Shown here in pieces: positions 48,901 to 56,351 of a stretch of DNA of 64,000 bases. The notes under the pieces are model-generated. The model had not been told where the DNA came from and did not search any database. It worked only from the letters and a program-made list of their open reading frames with translations. Numbering within the stretch: the first letter of the stretch is position 1; each line of letters begins with the position of its first letter. Source of the stretch: Luscinia megarhynchos. Its lineage: Eukaryota; Chordata; Aves; Passeriformes; Turdidae. The position numbers and the translations under genes are program-made. The stretch covers positions 16,153,983 through 16,217,982 of the forward strand of contig CM067568.1 of NCBI GenBank assembly GCA_034336665.1, written 5' to 3'.

Positions 48901-51390
48901 ACTAATATCTGATTCCTTATCTGGATTATGTGAATGAGCACTGTAGGTGTCTAGAGAATTTCTCAGTCAAAGCAGAGCTGCCTATGTAGTTTGCCCCACG
49001 TTAAGCCCCCTTTTTCCTTAGACAGTAGGTGAGAAGAGTTCACTGAGTCAGAACTGGATCCATAAGACCCTGAACTGAGAGCCATACTGGTGGAAGAGAG
49101 GGAAATGCTGAAGTCAGGGGTGTGCCATAAGGTCCAGTCCATCTTCTTGGTACTTGCATTCCCTGCTGAGCTTTTCCTCCACTGGAGAACCTCAGCCCAT
49201 GTACCTCTGAGAAAGCTGAACAACTGTCTTTGCCTTTAAAATAATTGGATTAGGAGCGCCTTTTTAAAATATAACCTCTGGCTGTGCACCATGTAAGCAG
49301 ATTTATTACTTGATCCCAGGGTTAAAGAGTGCCTGTCTGAAGGAATTCAAGTGCCTATCTCAACTAGAACCCCGAAAGATTACTGGCTTTGAAGCAGAGG
49401 GTTCTGGGCAACCCCACCATAGCTAGAAGTTGCTGCACTGTCTGCAGTTTCTTTCAGCTCTAAGCTTTTAATTATTTTCTTATTTAACTTTGTGCTCAAC
49501 CACTAGTGATGTGCAAAGAAGTAACCTGGGACAAAGTAATCATTTTCCATTTCCTGCTTATCTTTGAGTATCACAGATACTAACATTAAGTAAATGTATT
49601 CACATCATTATCATTTATATGGATTATAATTGATGAAAATAGAATTAGTGAAAAAATTGATACAGATCAGGTGAGAGAAATACCTCTTTACATAATAGGC
49701 TAAGTTTGCTTTTACACATCCATAGGAATCTCAGCAGGCATAGAATCATAGAAGGTTTGTTTATTCTAGTGTGGGAACCTTTGTAACAGAGCAAAATAGA
49801 TCTATACATGTATTTTGTTCTGTTAATTTTTCTCAAGGAAACGGCAGAAGCTTTTGTTTACTTAGCAAATACATCATTCCCAAGGAAATTCTACCTGCAT
49901 TGGTTTGTTTAGAAATTACACAATACCATGTTGTTTACTATTATAAAAATAAGTTGTAAGAAATTTACTATTTGATCATTTAGGAACTAACCTAATTATT
50001 AAGAATATCTGGATGCATCCTGTGAAGTCTATATCCAGCTGGTAATTATTTTTGTCATCAGTTTATAAACGTTAATATTTGGCACGAAATATAAAGGCAG
50101 GCACACAGTGTTTGTGGAGATGGCATGGGGTAGGACCATTATTCTTTAGTCCAGATATTGGAAAATATTTCCCACAGGGTGTGATTCAAATAAAGAGGTG
50201 TTTGTTGGACACTGTCTAATCACCACTCATTTTTCAAACAGTTTGTCAGATTAGCACTGCACAGGAGAAATAACTTTCTTGTTCCATGAATGGCTGGAAA
50301 CACTTGTGACCAACACTGCATAACTCCAAACACAAGTTTGTACTCTACAAGACTGTTGTGTTTTCAAGTACAACACAGATCAGCTGGCCAGTCTTTTAGT
50401 GTTTATTACACAAACTATAAAGCAGCCCTAAATTATATTTGCACTTCTCAATGTTTTGAAAATGATATGAAAGATAAATTTACCTAGGCAATCTGTAGAT
50501 TTTAAAATGTCAGCTGATAGGCCAAAAATTACTGTACATGAATAGGACTAACTAGTCAAGCTTGCACTTCTGCAAGTAGCTCCAATTTGATTGGTTCTAT
50601 CAACTTAACAGGGTTATTCCTAGTAATAAAAACTGCCAAGCCCAGCCCCGATGGATGTAAAATTGACAGGTGAAAAAACCCCATCCAAAATAATGGATTG
50701 TGGTGTTACATAAATCTCCTTGTCTTGCTTATACTCAATGTTTGTAATGTATATAAATATTTTTCATAGGTTATTATAAATTAGTTGCTGCATAATTAGT
50801 TACTGAAAATCCTTGTCATGTGAATTTTCCCTCCTGGTTTCTTTTGCAAAAGAAGTTGTAAGAAATGTTGAGAAATATGGTATTAACCCCCAGTAGGTGA
50901 CAAAATAATGAAAAAGATTGACCAGTGGTCTCATCTAGTGACTGGAAAATGTAGTGATTTAGATTTCATAAGGACCATAACATTAATAATAAATTCTAAC
51001 ACAAAATACAACAGGAATAAGATGCTTTTTTAAGGCATATGGGGTACTAAAAATCTGACATTTTAAGACATGAATAAGAGCTTTTTGGATTTGATCTTCA
51101 AGGCTACTTTCCATATGTAGTTACATACAGAAATTTGAGGCAACATTAAATTAAATTGGTCCAGTTAATAGACAGACATTTAATATTCAATGAAAATATA
51201 TAAAGAAATTTTGTCAGCCACCTCTAATATGAATCAATTAGTATAGTTGTTTAAAATATATTACTAGGTCTAAACAGAGTACTTTTTCTTTTCCCAATAA
51301 AATAGAAAATTTCTTACCTATTTGATGGATACAGCAAAGTGCTAACAGGAAAGCCCATTCTGGTAGCAATATCCCCCTGCCAAACCCCAT
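12672..51390 (-). CDS. MUC5B: MUC5B gel-forming mucin, whole gene (41 coding exons)
   Basis: Secreted polymeric mucin that forms disulfide-linked mucus gels on airway, oviduct and other epithelia. Forty-one exons joined by splice phase give about 3,656 codons once the single missing base in exon 31 is allowed for. Order: signal peptide, D1, D2, D', D3, central CysD/PTS exon, VWC-like modules, cystine knot. The N-terminal D modules keep CGLCG motifs in D1, D2 and D3. The MUC5B call rests on close N-terminal similarity ([13 protein letters not shown]) and on the tail-to-tail position beside TOLLIP. MUC5AC or another locus mucin is the alternative. Ovomucin alpha is unlikely because a PTS region is present. 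Odd points: no D4 module, one missing VWC segment, one GC-AG intron, and a stop codon plus a 1-base deletion around the third CysD. Expression is presumably driven by the TATA promoter near 51.47 kb. Confidence 0.88.
12675..12755 (-). repeat. MUC5B: Glutamine-rich 30-bp repeat in MUC5B tail
   Basis: The last 27 codons form 2.7 copies of a 30-base (10-residue) repeat with pattern x-S-(Q/K)-(F/L/W)-Q-(Q)-(S/A)-V. The final copy runs into Arg and the stop. It lies just after the cystine knot. Confidence 0.85.
13197..14489 (-). mobile_element. CR1 retroposon, truncated, in MUC5B intron 40
   Basis: Non-LTR retroposon of the avian CR1 family, in the same orientation as the mucin. Its 3' end on the plus strand begins ATCATAGAATCGTGTAGGTT, the reversed CR1 tail. 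The minus strand encodes decayed reverse-transcriptase pieces, including a DxCKALDS-like segment and [15 protein letters not shown] around 14.05-14.32 kb, and the C-terminal [20 protein letters not shown] segment around 13.3-13.4 kb. It is frameshifted and 5'-truncated, so inactive. Confidence 0.9.
14558..14669 (-). CDS. MUC5B: MUC5B exon 40: start of cystine knot
   Basis: Phase 1 in, phase 2 out, with a GTAAGT donor. It encodes [17 protein letters not shown] and [10 protein letters not shown], the first half of the CK domain. The CEGTCPG motif is diagnostic for mucin and VWF knots. Confidence 0.93.
15052..15097 (-). CDS. MUC5B: MUC5B exon 39: VWC-CK linker
   Basis: A short exon of 15 codons plus one base ([15 protein letters not shown]), supplying the closing CC-x2-C of the last VWC-like module. 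Acceptor CAAAG, donor GTAAGT. Confidence 0.9.
15435..15557 (-). CDS. MUC5B: MUC5B exon 38: VWC-like segment
   Basis: 41 codons, phase 0 to 0. It encodes [17 protein letters not shown] and ends [10 protein letters not shown]. Cysteine spacing corresponds to the human segment beginning LNETW, next to the knot. Confidence 0.9.
15931..16029 (-). CDS. MUC5B: MUC5B exon 37: VWC-like segment
   Basis: 33 codons, phase 0 to 0. It encodes [20 protein letters not shown]; the GxCCGxC motif is typical of the VWC module end. Confidence 0.92.
16129..16251 (-). CDS. MUC5B: MUC5B exon 36: VWC segment
   Basis: 41 codons, phase 0 to 0. It encodes [16 protein letters not shown] and ends VTSCPL. The CxxCxC core of a VWC module is present. 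Confidence 0.92.
17127..17170 (-). CDS. MUC5B: MUC5B exon 35: start of VWC module
   Basis: A 44-base exon, phase 1 in and phase 0 out. It encodes [15 protein letters not shown], matching the C-xx-NGTxY start of the VWC module. In mammals another 35-residue cysteine-rich piece lies between this and the preceding exon; it was not found here. Confidence 0.85.
18292..18466 (-). CDS. MUC5B: MUC5B exon 34: VWC module after the missing D4
   Basis: Phase 0 in, phase 1 out. It encodes [15 protein letters not shown] and ends [10 protein letters not shown]. It corresponds to the human PGERW...CQSCVC segment that directly follows the D4 TIL domain, but here it follows the exon that should precede D4. 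Confidence 0.92.
18467..18927 (-). other. MUC5B: Intron 33, position where D4 exons are expected
   Basis: Only 461 bases, AT-rich, with no cysteine-rich open segment bordered by splice sites on the minus strand. The mammalian gene carries the complete VWD4-C8-TIL block here, about 1.2 kb of coding sequence over several exons. Confidence 0.75.
18928..19136 (-). CDS. MUC5B: MUC5B exon 33: pre-D4 segment
   Basis: Encodes [20 protein letters not shown], then a short Ser/Thr/Pro stretch, and ends [10 protein letters not shown]. The best donor is AAG|GTGGTT (weak but phase 0), the place where mammals splice to the first D4 exon. The phase matches exon 34 exactly. The 3' boundary is less certain than the 5' one. 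Confidence 0.82.
19341..19481 (-). CDS. MUC5B: MUC5B exon 32: end of PTS region
   Basis: Phase 1 to 1. Ser/Thr-rich sequence ([20 protein letters not shown]) ends with [16 protein letters not shown], matching the human TPCFC...FSPGE transition from the mucin domain to the C-terminal region. Confidence 0.9.
20037..21712 (-). repeat. MUC5B: PTS array 3 (after CysD3)
   Basis: Nearly six units with landmarks at 20294, 20585, 20879, 21173 and 21467, spaced 291, 294, 294, 294. The 20879-21173 unit is 3 bases long for its type because it carries +2 and +1 indels that locally shift and then restore the frame. Confidence 0.9.
20037..25702 (-). CDS. MUC5B: MUC5B exon 31: giant CysD/PTS exon (frame broken)
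   Basis: This 5,666-base exon carries the heavily O-glycosylated mucin domain. The acceptor (GAATTACAG) is at 25703 and the donor (CAG|GTACTT) just below 20037. In transcript order it holds CysD1, a PTS block, CysD2, five PTS units, CysD3 and nearly six more PTS units. PTS sequence is dominated by Thr with Ser and Pro, interrupted by invariant charged patches (ARVREG, SEIKIE). The flanking phases need 5,667 bases or another length in the same residue class, so the exon is one base out. That agrees with a C lost near 21737 relative to the sister repeat. CysD3 also carries an in-frame TAG at 21990-21992. As given, the product would stop there and lose the C-terminal dimerisation knot. An assembly error in this repeat is a real alternative. 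Confidence 0.9.
21945..22253 (-). other. MUC5B: CysD domain 3 (stop codon inside)
   Basis: Almost identical to CysD2 at an offset of exactly 2,058 bases, but four consecutive bases (21988-21991, GGCT on the plus strand against AAGC at 24046-24049) change Cys-Phe to stop-Pro. The rest of the domain stays open downstream ([14 protein letters not shown]). Confidence 0.92.
22256..23770 (-). repeat. MUC5B: PTS array 2 (between CysD2 and CysD3)
   Basis: Five units with landmarks at 22354, 22645, 22939, 23230 and 23524, spaced 291, 294, 291, 294. The two unit types differ by one Val codon (TTVGTTAVP against TTGTTAVP) and by SRTTAG against SRITER. Confidence 0.92.
24003..24311 (-). other. MUC5B: CysD domain 2 (intact)
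   Basis: Runs from [20 protein letters not shown] to CCDQKHC, with [13 protein letters not shown] and [14 protein letters not shown]. It is fully open and serves as the reference for the damaged third copy 2,058 bases away. Confidence 0.93.
24314..25096 (-). repeat. MUC5B: PTS array 1 (between CysD1 and CysD2)
   Basis: About 2.5 units of the 97/98-codon Thr/Ser/Pro repeat, flanked on the CysD1 side (25097-25370) by non-repetitive PTS sequence. The unit-start landmark on the plus strand (GTGCTGGTGGTGGTAG, or its CTAGTG variant at 24412) falls at 24412, 24703 and 24997. Confidence 0.9.
25371..25688 (-). other. MUC5B: CysD domain 1
   Basis: About 106 residues from [17 protein letters not shown] to CCTYIPC. 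It carries the WxxWF motif (C-mannosylation type in mammals), the GDYETFQNL segment and ten cysteines. CysD domains make non-covalent contacts that set mucus pore size. This copy is clearly diverged from CysD2 and CysD3. Confidence 0.93.
25703..26993 (-). other. MUC5B: MUC5B intron 30
   Basis: 1.29 kb, strongly AT-rich, with low-complexity ATATA-type sequence around 26165-26285. No extra CysD exon was found between exon 30 and the giant exon. Confidence 0.7.
26994..27185 (-). CDS. MUC5B: MUC5B exon 30
   Basis: Phase 1 to 1. It encodes [19 protein letters not shown], then TTDGTGWC and ends [16 protein letters not shown], matching the human segment that leads from D3/VWC-like sequence into the first CysD. 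Confidence 0.93.
27282..27325 (-). CDS. MUC5B: MUC5B exon 29
   Basis: A 44-base exon, phase 2 in and phase 1 out, encoding [14 protein letters not shown]. Together with exon 28 the spacing CNIC-ECTSEG is about eight residues shorter than in the human protein. Confidence 0.88.
28004..28130 (-). CDS. MUC5B: MUC5B exon 28: D3 TIL end
   Basis: Phase 1 in, phase 2 out. It encodes [20 protein letters not shown] and then [12 protein letters not shown], corresponding to the end of the D3 TIL/E module. Confidence 0.93.
28464..28592 (-). CDS. MUC5B: MUC5B exon 27: D3 TIL start
   Basis: Phase 1 to 1. It encodes [20 protein letters not shown] and [16 protein letters not shown], very close to the mammalian CDFYN...CEWHYQPCGAPC segment. 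Confidence 0.94.
28748..28904 (-). CDS. MUC5B: MUC5B exon 26: D3 C8 domain
   Basis: Phase 0 in, phase 1 out. It encodes [20 protein letters not shown] and [13 protein letters not shown], the hallmark of the C8 domain in D3. Confidence 0.95.
29556..29795 (-). CDS. MUC5B: MUC5B exon 25: D3 VWD end (CGLCG)
   Basis: 80 codons, phase 0 to 0. It encodes [18 protein letters not shown], then LEFGNSWK and [10 protein letters not shown]3 drives N-terminal disulfide multimerisation of gel-forming mucins. Confidence 0.95.
31052..31231 (-). CDS. MUC5B: MUC5B exon 24: D3 VWD
   Basis: 60 codons, phase 0 to 0, starting [17 protein letters not shown] and containing [12 protein letters not shown] and [11 protein letters not shown], a typical VWD beta-strand region. 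Confidence 0.95.
31742..31855 (-). CDS. MUC5B: MUC5B exon 23: D3 VWD
   Basis: 38 codons, phase 0 to 0: [20 protein letters not shown] and then [16 protein letters not shown], closely matching the mammalian D3 sequence. Confidence 0.95.
31943..32081 (-). CDS. MUC5B: MUC5B exon 22: D'/D3 junction
   Basis: Phase 2 in, phase 0 out. It encodes [20 protein letters not shown] and [19 protein letters not shown], the start of the D3 VWD domain. The donor GTACTG is weak. Confidence 0.94.
32511..32662 (-). CDS. MUC5B: MUC5B exon 21: D' TIL
   Basis: Phase 0 in, phase 2 out. It encodes [20 protein letters not shown], then [13 protein letters not shown]; a TIL-type cysteine pattern. Confidence 0.95.
33473..33573 (-). 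CDS. MUC5B: MUC5B exon 20: D'
   Basis: Phase 1 in, phase 0 out: [20 protein letters not shown] and [13 protein letters not shown], matching the human PMVYLDCSNSSAGTPGAEC segment. Confidence 0.95.
33943..33995 (-). CDS. MUC5B: MUC5B exon 19: D2/D' linker
   Basis: A 53-base exon, phase 2 in and phase 1 out, encoding [18 protein letters not shown]. Confidence 0.9.
34356..35385 (-). mobile_element. CR1 retroposon, truncated, in MUC5B intron 18
   Basis: Same subfamily and orientation as the copy at 13.2 kb, with the reversed tail TCATAGAAACCTTTAGGTTG at the low-coordinate end. A reverse-transcriptase remnant ([18 protein letters not shown]) lies near 34.9 kb. An internal stretch present in the other copy is missing. 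Non-functional. Confidence 0.9.
35544..35799 (-). CDS. MUC5B: MUC5B exon 18: D2 TIL
   Basis: Phase 1 in, phase 2 out. It encodes [20 protein letters not shown], then [13 protein letters not shown] and [10 protein letters not shown], a complete TIL domain. Confidence 0.95.
36547..36673 (-). CDS. MUC5B: MUC5B exon 17: D2 C8
   Basis: Phase 0 in, phase 1 out. It encodes [20 protein letters not shown] and [11 protein letters not shown], the second half of the D2 C8 domain. Confidence 0.95.
37449..37543 (-). CDS. MUC5B: MUC5B exon 16: D2 C8 start
   Basis: Phase 1 in, phase 0 out. It encodes [20 protein letters not shown] and [12 protein letters not shown]. The donor ACG|GTACTT is weak, but the phase and the next exon (NCMFDTC) agree with it. 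Confidence 0.9.
38046..38210 (-). CDS. MUC5B: MUC5B exon 15: D2 VWD end
   Basis: Phase 1 to 1. It completes the CGLCGNFNN motif begun in exon 14 and continues [20 protein letters not shown] and WKTQASCPN. Confidence 0.95.
38296..38433 (-). CDS. MUC5B: MUC5B exon 14: D2 VWD
   Basis: Phase 1 to 1: [30 protein letters not shown] and KNQTC, ending just before the CGLCG split. Confidence 0.95.
38856..38925 (-). CDS. MUC5B: MUC5B exon 13: D2 VWD
   Basis: Phase 0 in, phase 1 out: [23 protein letters not shown]1 element begins only about 35 bases from its acceptor. Confidence 0.93.
38961..39563 (-). mobile_element. CR1 retroposon fragment in MUC5B intron 12
   Basis: The plus strand starts ATCATAGAGTGGTTTGGCTT and continues with the well-known reversed CR1 3' region (GGGACTTTCAAGGGTCATCC, CTGGGCAACCTGTTCCAGTG). 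It belongs to a different subfamily from the copies at 13 and 34 kb and contains a short GAGCA microsatellite at about 39461-39480. Confidence 0.92.
40099..40209 (-). CDS. MUC5B: MUC5B exon 12: D2 VWD
   Basis: 37 codons, phase 0 to 0: [20 protein letters not shown] and [12 protein letters not shown], nearly the mammalian [16 protein letters not shown]. Confidence 0.95.
40848..40865. repeat. Poly(T) tract in MUC5B intron 11
   Basis: An uninterrupted run of about 18 T on the plus strand (poly-A in mucin sense). A similar A-rich tract (A13-T-A10) lies at about 44195-44220 in intron 7. Simple-sequence tracts with no retroposon body seen beside them. Confidence 0.85.
41247..41385 (-). CDS. MUC5B: MUC5B exon 11: D2 start
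   Basis: Phase 2 in, phase 0 out: [20 protein letters not shown] and [20 protein letters not shown], the start of the D2 VWD domain. Confidence 0.95.
42217..42334 (-). CDS. MUC5B: MUC5B exon 10: D1 TIL end
   Basis: Phase 1 in, phase 2 out: [20 protein letters not shown] and [12 protein letters not shown], matching human TVLDDITHSGCLPLGQCPC. Confidence 0.95.
42770..42895 (-). CDS. MUC5B: MUC5B exon 9: D1 TIL (GC donor)
   Basis: Phase 1 to 1: [20 protein letters not shown] and [14 protein letters not shown]. The only phase-correct donor that keeps the family sequence is CAG|GCAAGT, a GC-AG intron with otherwise perfect consensus. Confidence 0.93.
43807..44023 (-). CDS. MUC5B: MUC5B exon 8: D1 C8 domain
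   Basis: Phase 0 in, phase 1 out: [20 protein letters not shown] and [17 protein letters not shown], a full C8 domain. Confidence 0.95.
44242..44351 (-). CDS. MUC5B: MUC5B exon 7: D1
   Basis: Phase 1 in, phase 0 out: [20 protein letters not shown], ending TYTCPDNL. It matches human LTPLQFGNLQKLDGPTEQC. Confidence 0.94.
45183..45273 (-). CDS. MUC5B: MUC5B exon 6: D1 VWD end (CGLCG)
   Basis: Phase 0 in, phase 1 out: [20 protein letters not shown] and [10 protein letters not shown]. It carries the D1 CGLCG motif. Confidence 0.95.
45888..46002 (-). CDS. MUC5B: MUC5B exon 5: D1 VWD
   Basis: Phase 2 in, phase 0 out: [20 protein letters not shown], then [12 protein letters not shown]. Confidence 0.94.
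46296..46557 (-). CDS. MUC5B: MUC5B exon 4: D1 start
   Basis: Phase 1 in, phase 2 out. It encodes [20 protein letters not shown], then [13 protein letters not shown] and [11 protein letters not shown], the opening of the D1 VWD domain and the strongest single match to mammalian MUC5B/MUC5AC. Confidence 0.96.
46947..47012 (-). CDS. MUC5B: MUC5B exon 3: pre-D1 linker
   Basis: Phase 1 to 1: [20 protein letters not shown]. It resembles the poorly conserved VPPVT...L linker before NPAHNG. The call rests on splice sites and phase more than on homology. Confidence 0.75.
47795..47857 (-). CDS. MUC5B: MUC5B exon 2: N-terminal linker
   Basis: Phase 1 to 1, 63 bases: [20 protein letters not shown]. 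It has a good TTTTTTTGCAG acceptor; the donor GTACAT is weak. Assigned by position and phase. Confidence 0.7.
47858..51317 (-). other. MUC5B: MUC5B intron 1
   Basis: 3.46 kb of AT-rich non-coding sequence, the second-largest non-exonic gap in the gene region after the upstream flank. A short AT microsatellite lies near 48085. I see no exon and no recognisable transposon. Confidence 0.65.
51318..51390 (-). CDS. MUC5B: MUC5B exon 1: start codon and signal peptide
   Basis: The ATG at 51388-51390 opens [20 protein letters not shown], a short polar start followed by a hydrophobic core: an N-terminal signal peptide for ER entry. The donor is G|GTAAGA (phase 1). The start is supported by a TATA box about 75-80 bases upstream and by the absence of an earlier ATG in the short leader. 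Confidence 0.88.
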
Positions 51391-51464
51391 CTTGAGTGGA
51401 GTTTGGCACAAGGATGTTGGGTCTAAACTTGATCAGGACCGTAGTTCATCTGAGCTTTGTCGCT

Positions 51465-51472
51465 CTTATATA
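51465..51472 (-). promoter_or_regulatory. MUC5B: MUC5B TATA box
   Basis: The minus strand reads TATATAAG, which places the start of transcription near 51440 and gives a leader of about 50 bases ahead of the ATG. TATA promoters are usual for secreted-mucin genes. Confidence 0.75.
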
Positions 51473-51479
51473 GTAGGTG

Positions 51480-54400
51480 GCTTTGGCTTCAGTCCCAGAT
51501 TGATTCAGAGAGTGTAGAAAGGTGAGGTTTGGGGGATTTTAGCTAATGAACAGGTAAACAGAGGATGCTCTTCCTTCCTCAGAAACTGGCCAATGGTATT
51601 TGCATTTTGGGAGGAGTAAATACATTTATGTATGTACATTTTAATGTTCAAGCTAGTAAAGAAATGTAACTTGGTTGCAAATAAAACACAACTCCTCCTC
51701 CACAAATAACAGGTCCTGGAACAAATTTAATTTGGTTTTGTTTTACAGTTATGCAGATGGATGGCAAGTAACTGTTCTAAGTTTTTCAGTACTATAATTG
51801 ATGCCAGTTAACTCCTTGGCAAAAAAACCCCACTGATTTCTGAAGTTTGTGGAATATTTCGTATGTGGGGACCCAGCATTAAGAAATCCCTCCATGATTA
51901 TTGGGGCAGCTAATCTTGTGAAAAGAACAGAATAATAACCTTGAAAGGTCCTGCAGTCTCAGATGGCCACTCTCAGTGCACACCATGGAAACCCCTCTGT
52001 GTGACACTAACAGGCATTAGGCTGAGAGAGATTCATCTGAGAAAGATTCAGCCAGTTTCACCTGCATTTGTTAGAGATGGCCTTAAACCTTGAAATCTAC
52101 TTTTCAATTCTCTGGTGTTGCCTTCTCATAGAAAATACCAGGAGTAATTTCAGCCAGCCAGCCTTTCTTGCACCAGCTTTCTAGGACTAAAAAGATTGAT
52201 TACAGTCTGTGATCATGATGACATTGTTTTAGAATCGTTCCTGTTTAATTCTGTTCACATCTGCAGAGTTATGAGAACTAAAAATTAGAGAAACAGGCAA
52301 TGAATCAAGGCTATAAGGCTTGCCAGTAAAGGTTTAACAGACTTTCCCTGAACATCGACTTTTTGCAGTTTTACTGGGCAATCATTTCAAAAGCAGGAAC
52401 AAATGTATGCTACAATAAGCACAGATAGTATTTCTACTTCTTGTCACTTTATCTTTTTTAGCTTGACATTGGAGGTAGGATGAGTTGCTCTGGGCAGATT
52501 TCTGTCTATTTTTATTCTATTTCTAGGTCAATAGATCTTACTTTATTACAGCAAAAGATGGACAAAATTATTCAAAGTTAGTGAAACTGTTCTTTAAAAC
52601 TGCTAGGTTTGGCAAAATCAATTTCAAGTCCAGCACTTGGTATATCCATCATCTTCCCTCAGTTCACCCTCAGCTTTAGCCTCCTCACAGTTTACCAGAG
52701 TGCAGGTAGCTGATGAATTAAAAAAATCTCCATGATAAAGAATGGAATAAAGGCTGCTGCTCAGTGGAGGATTTAGCCAGAGGGACCTGGGAGATATAAT
52801 TCAGGGTGGGGAGCCTCAGGAATAAGGACCAAAACCCCCACAAAAACTAGCATGTGTGGAGAGGCAGAAAGGACATTCTTTGGGTAAAATGGGACAGTTT
52901 CACCTTCTACATGTCTGTAAGAGTCAGTTCAGCAGTCTCTGCTTCTGTTTATCATTTCTGCTGAAGCAAGGGAAGGACACAAATTCGGGAGGGTGTTCTA
53001 ATTGTAAAATGGGATCACAGCCATAACCTAACTCCCTTGGGTTCTTATGAAAATCCTACCCTGCAATTATACATTTAAAAATATTTCCGTAAAAGAATAG
53101 GAGAGTAAAATACAATATTCCATTCAGGTGTTATTGAATTGAATGGTGTCATTTTCTTTCAATTTTTTCCAGTTCAGCCCCTATTCCCACTTCTGTTTAA
53201 CTCTAAATAGATCAGAGACTCACTTATTTAGTACTATAAAATAAATTTTAAAAAGTTTATTTATGGAACATTATCTGAATTTGATTTCTGGATTGAAATT
53301 GGTGGAAGCTTACTATGGCAATGTTGGGGTACTTAAGTCAACAGTTTGGCCTTCCATGAGACATGTTCTCTGTCAAAATGTCCAGGATGTTTAATGAAGT
53401 TACATCTTCCAAATCAGTAGTAAGCTGTTTACTCACTCTAAATCTGTATCTTCATGCTTCAGCAAACCAGGAGAAAAGAAAATACTGCATTTCCTGCCCA
53501 TAGAACATTGTTTTATTCTGTGCCAGTACTCATAATGAATATAAATTCATCTGTACACAGAGAAGGCAAATGATTTTTTGTTTACGTGACCAGTTAGCTG
53601 TATTAAACAAATATACTCTGGTCTCACTTACACAATTAGACAAGCCACCCAACAAACTTGGCTTACAGCAACCAAGGTGCATGTGCCTTTAGCAACAGGC
53701 TGCTTGTGATGGGTAGAAGGAGCAGAGCTTTCCTCCCTTCTCAGCTACACCCAGCTCTGCACGAGGGGCGTAACAGTCAGAATCTTCTCATGCTGCTTTG
53801 AAACATTTGGAGAGAGTTCTTTGTTTTCCACTGGGTGTATGAGCAAGGGAATACTGATAAAGGAATGAGCTTCCTGAAGGGGCAATCAATGCTTTTCATA
53901 CTCATGTGGTAAAGAAGATGAAGGTGTCCGTACCTAGGATGATTAGGAGTGTCACTGGGGTAAAGGCTGCTTCCTCCTTTGTCCTGTCTCTTTTACTGGA
54001 ATTGGTGCTAAGCAAAGTGCTAATATCTAACATTTCCTTTTTCTTCTAAGACAGTTTTGAATTCTCACTCTCATAACTCTTTGTGACCAAAGCAGTGCAT
54101 GTCAGACTTGAATATCTTATTCCACTAAGCATTTAGCAGTGCAGAGTGGTTGTTCAGAAGGCTGTCCCAGTTGTACTCCAAGCTGTTCTTCAAAAGATAT
54201 TCAAAAGATATATAGGAATTTTGCTCCAACTTTTTCATGTTCTGGACTTGTCATGATTACTACTGCTCAGACTGAGATTTTTGATCTATAGGGACAGTCA
54301 GGCATGTTCCAGTATTCAGCTCATTCAACTTTTCAGCCTCCCTCTCCACCCCAAGGAGTGGATGAAATTGTTAATAACATTAACAGGTTAATTAACATTA

Positions 54401-56350
54401 ACAGAAGAAATTCAGGTCAATCTGTTGGGTGGTTTATGAAATTTTGAAAGCCATCAGGTTTTTTTGGTGTTTTGCTGATTGCTGGGGGAATCGTGTGTAG
54501 GTGAAAGTATCACAAAAAATACAAGGGTTTAAGCAAACATGTTCATTGGTTACAGAATTGCTTCAAGTGGTTAATGTAGATTAAAAAAAAGTAGTTCAAG
54601 GACTTTTCAGTTTCCCAGATAAAACAGTGAAAAGAGCTTACACAGGTAGGGAGGAGCAAGCGCTCACCTGCAGTTGTATGAGGGGAAAGAAACCCCAGAA
54701 GCAAGTTTTGAAGTGTTTTAATAAGAGAAATTTAGCAGTTATTTTTACTGGTAATTTGTATCAGGAATATGCCAAGGGAACACAGTTTTTGGTATTGGCT
54801 GGCACTAAAACAAAGCACTTTCATTTCCAAGAGGAAATTTTCAGAGAAGTGTTGAAGGCATTATTTATTTATTTATTGTATTTTTGTCTGTATTTCTCAG
54901 TTTTAATGTGTGAAGTTCTCAGTTTTAATGTGTGAAAAACCAGAAGCTTGCCTTGACATCTCAGTATTAATTCCCATGGCTATTAATTCAGGATAGATAT
55001 CTAGAGATATTGGAAAGTTTTTGGAAGTCATTGGAGGTTAACTGCAACAGTCAAGGATATGGCTGACAAGTATTCTTCTCTCATTTTGATCTTGTATCAA
55101 AAATCTGTACCAATGGATTGATTACTAAGAGTACCTCTTGTAACAGTAAATAAAAAAATTCTGAGGGTAGAGATAATATCTCAAATTTTACCTTTTTTTC
55201 ATGGTTTCTTGTGTAGAAGTAGGGGCAAAACATGAGACATTGGTTATACTGGTTTAATCTAAAATTTCAAATGCTAGATAAAATGTTAATATCATATATA
55301 CTATAAATACCATAATTACAACCTGAAAGTAGATCATATAATATGAGGGTGGCAAAGGCAAGCATTCAGAATTTAGGCAGTGGTAGTAGCAAGGCTCTTA
55401 GTGAAAACCAAAATCATTAGCCTTCTGTATTCAAATTACAGTTCCTGTAGAATTCAGAACCTGCACCTCCTCACAAATGCGATAAACCAGGGACAGCTGG
55501 GACCAGGGTTTTGTGCCTAGTTTGGGTTTGTGCCCAGGCTTTGTGCCTCATATCTGTGAAGTCATTGCTTGCCATGTCAACTGGCAAGAGGAAAGGACTG
55601 GATTGGTCAGAGAAGAGGCTATTGTGGTGCGGGAAGTAATGTACGTAATGACAGCCTGCAATTAACGTCAGCGGGGTTGGTATTAACTTAAGCAGAGGAT
55701 CCGGCACACCCTTTCCCCAAGCTCTGTAGGGGTTTAGTTGCTCTCCTCAACTTGTCCTGCTCAAGCTTTTCTCACCTGTCTGATAGCCTCAGTCATTCTT
55801 TCCTTCCATCAGTCTACAGGTTACTGCCCAGGGTTTTACTTTCCAGCCCTGCCCAGGGATTCACTCTCCACCCTTTCTTTCAATGGCCTGTTAACTTTCC
55901 CACAATAAATATGTGCACTGCCACTGTGGAAGAAAATGGTGGATGCTCTCTGGCCATGGGATCCTTTTCCCTAGAATAAATTATAGACTCTGGGTTTTTT
56001 TAGTATAACATGTCACACCACTTGAGAAATCTCATAGAGGCTTCTCCAGAGAAAACAAGGCTGAAAATGATGTGGAGGGAGAATTAAACCCTAACAGTGA
56101 ATGGCAGATGAGCTCTGTGTTATGTACTGTTATCACTTTTTACTTTCTTACAGTAATTTTAGAACTGGTTATGCAAGGTACCGTGGAATGTGGAAGAAAA
56201 TTTTCTATGAAGATTAGATTGTTTAAATGGGGAAAAAATGTGAGAGCTAAAAGCAGTGAAGGTTAGAAGTAATGAAGTAACTTGCCTCAGTTGTCAGCAG
56301 TATTAGTCAATGTTCCTTAATTACAGAGTGACACCTTCAGTGTGTGATTA
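51480..56350. other. Upstream flank of MUC5B
   Basis: Non-coding sequence 5' of the mucin promoter. I see no further gene and no clear transposon. A segment around 55.45-55.95 kb is richer in G+C and ends with an AATAAA near 55904; it could be an old unclassified repeat. A duplicated 22-base stretch (TTCTCAGTTTTAATGTGTGA) lies near 54.9 kb. Confidence 0.6.
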
Positions 56351-56351
56351 T

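Noticed and set aside
12672..51390. Identity as MUC2 or as ovomucin alpha
   Set aside because: The N-terminal D1 text and the position next to TOLLIP point to MUC5B; ovomucin alpha lacks the long PTS region present here. MUC5AC remains a minor possibility.
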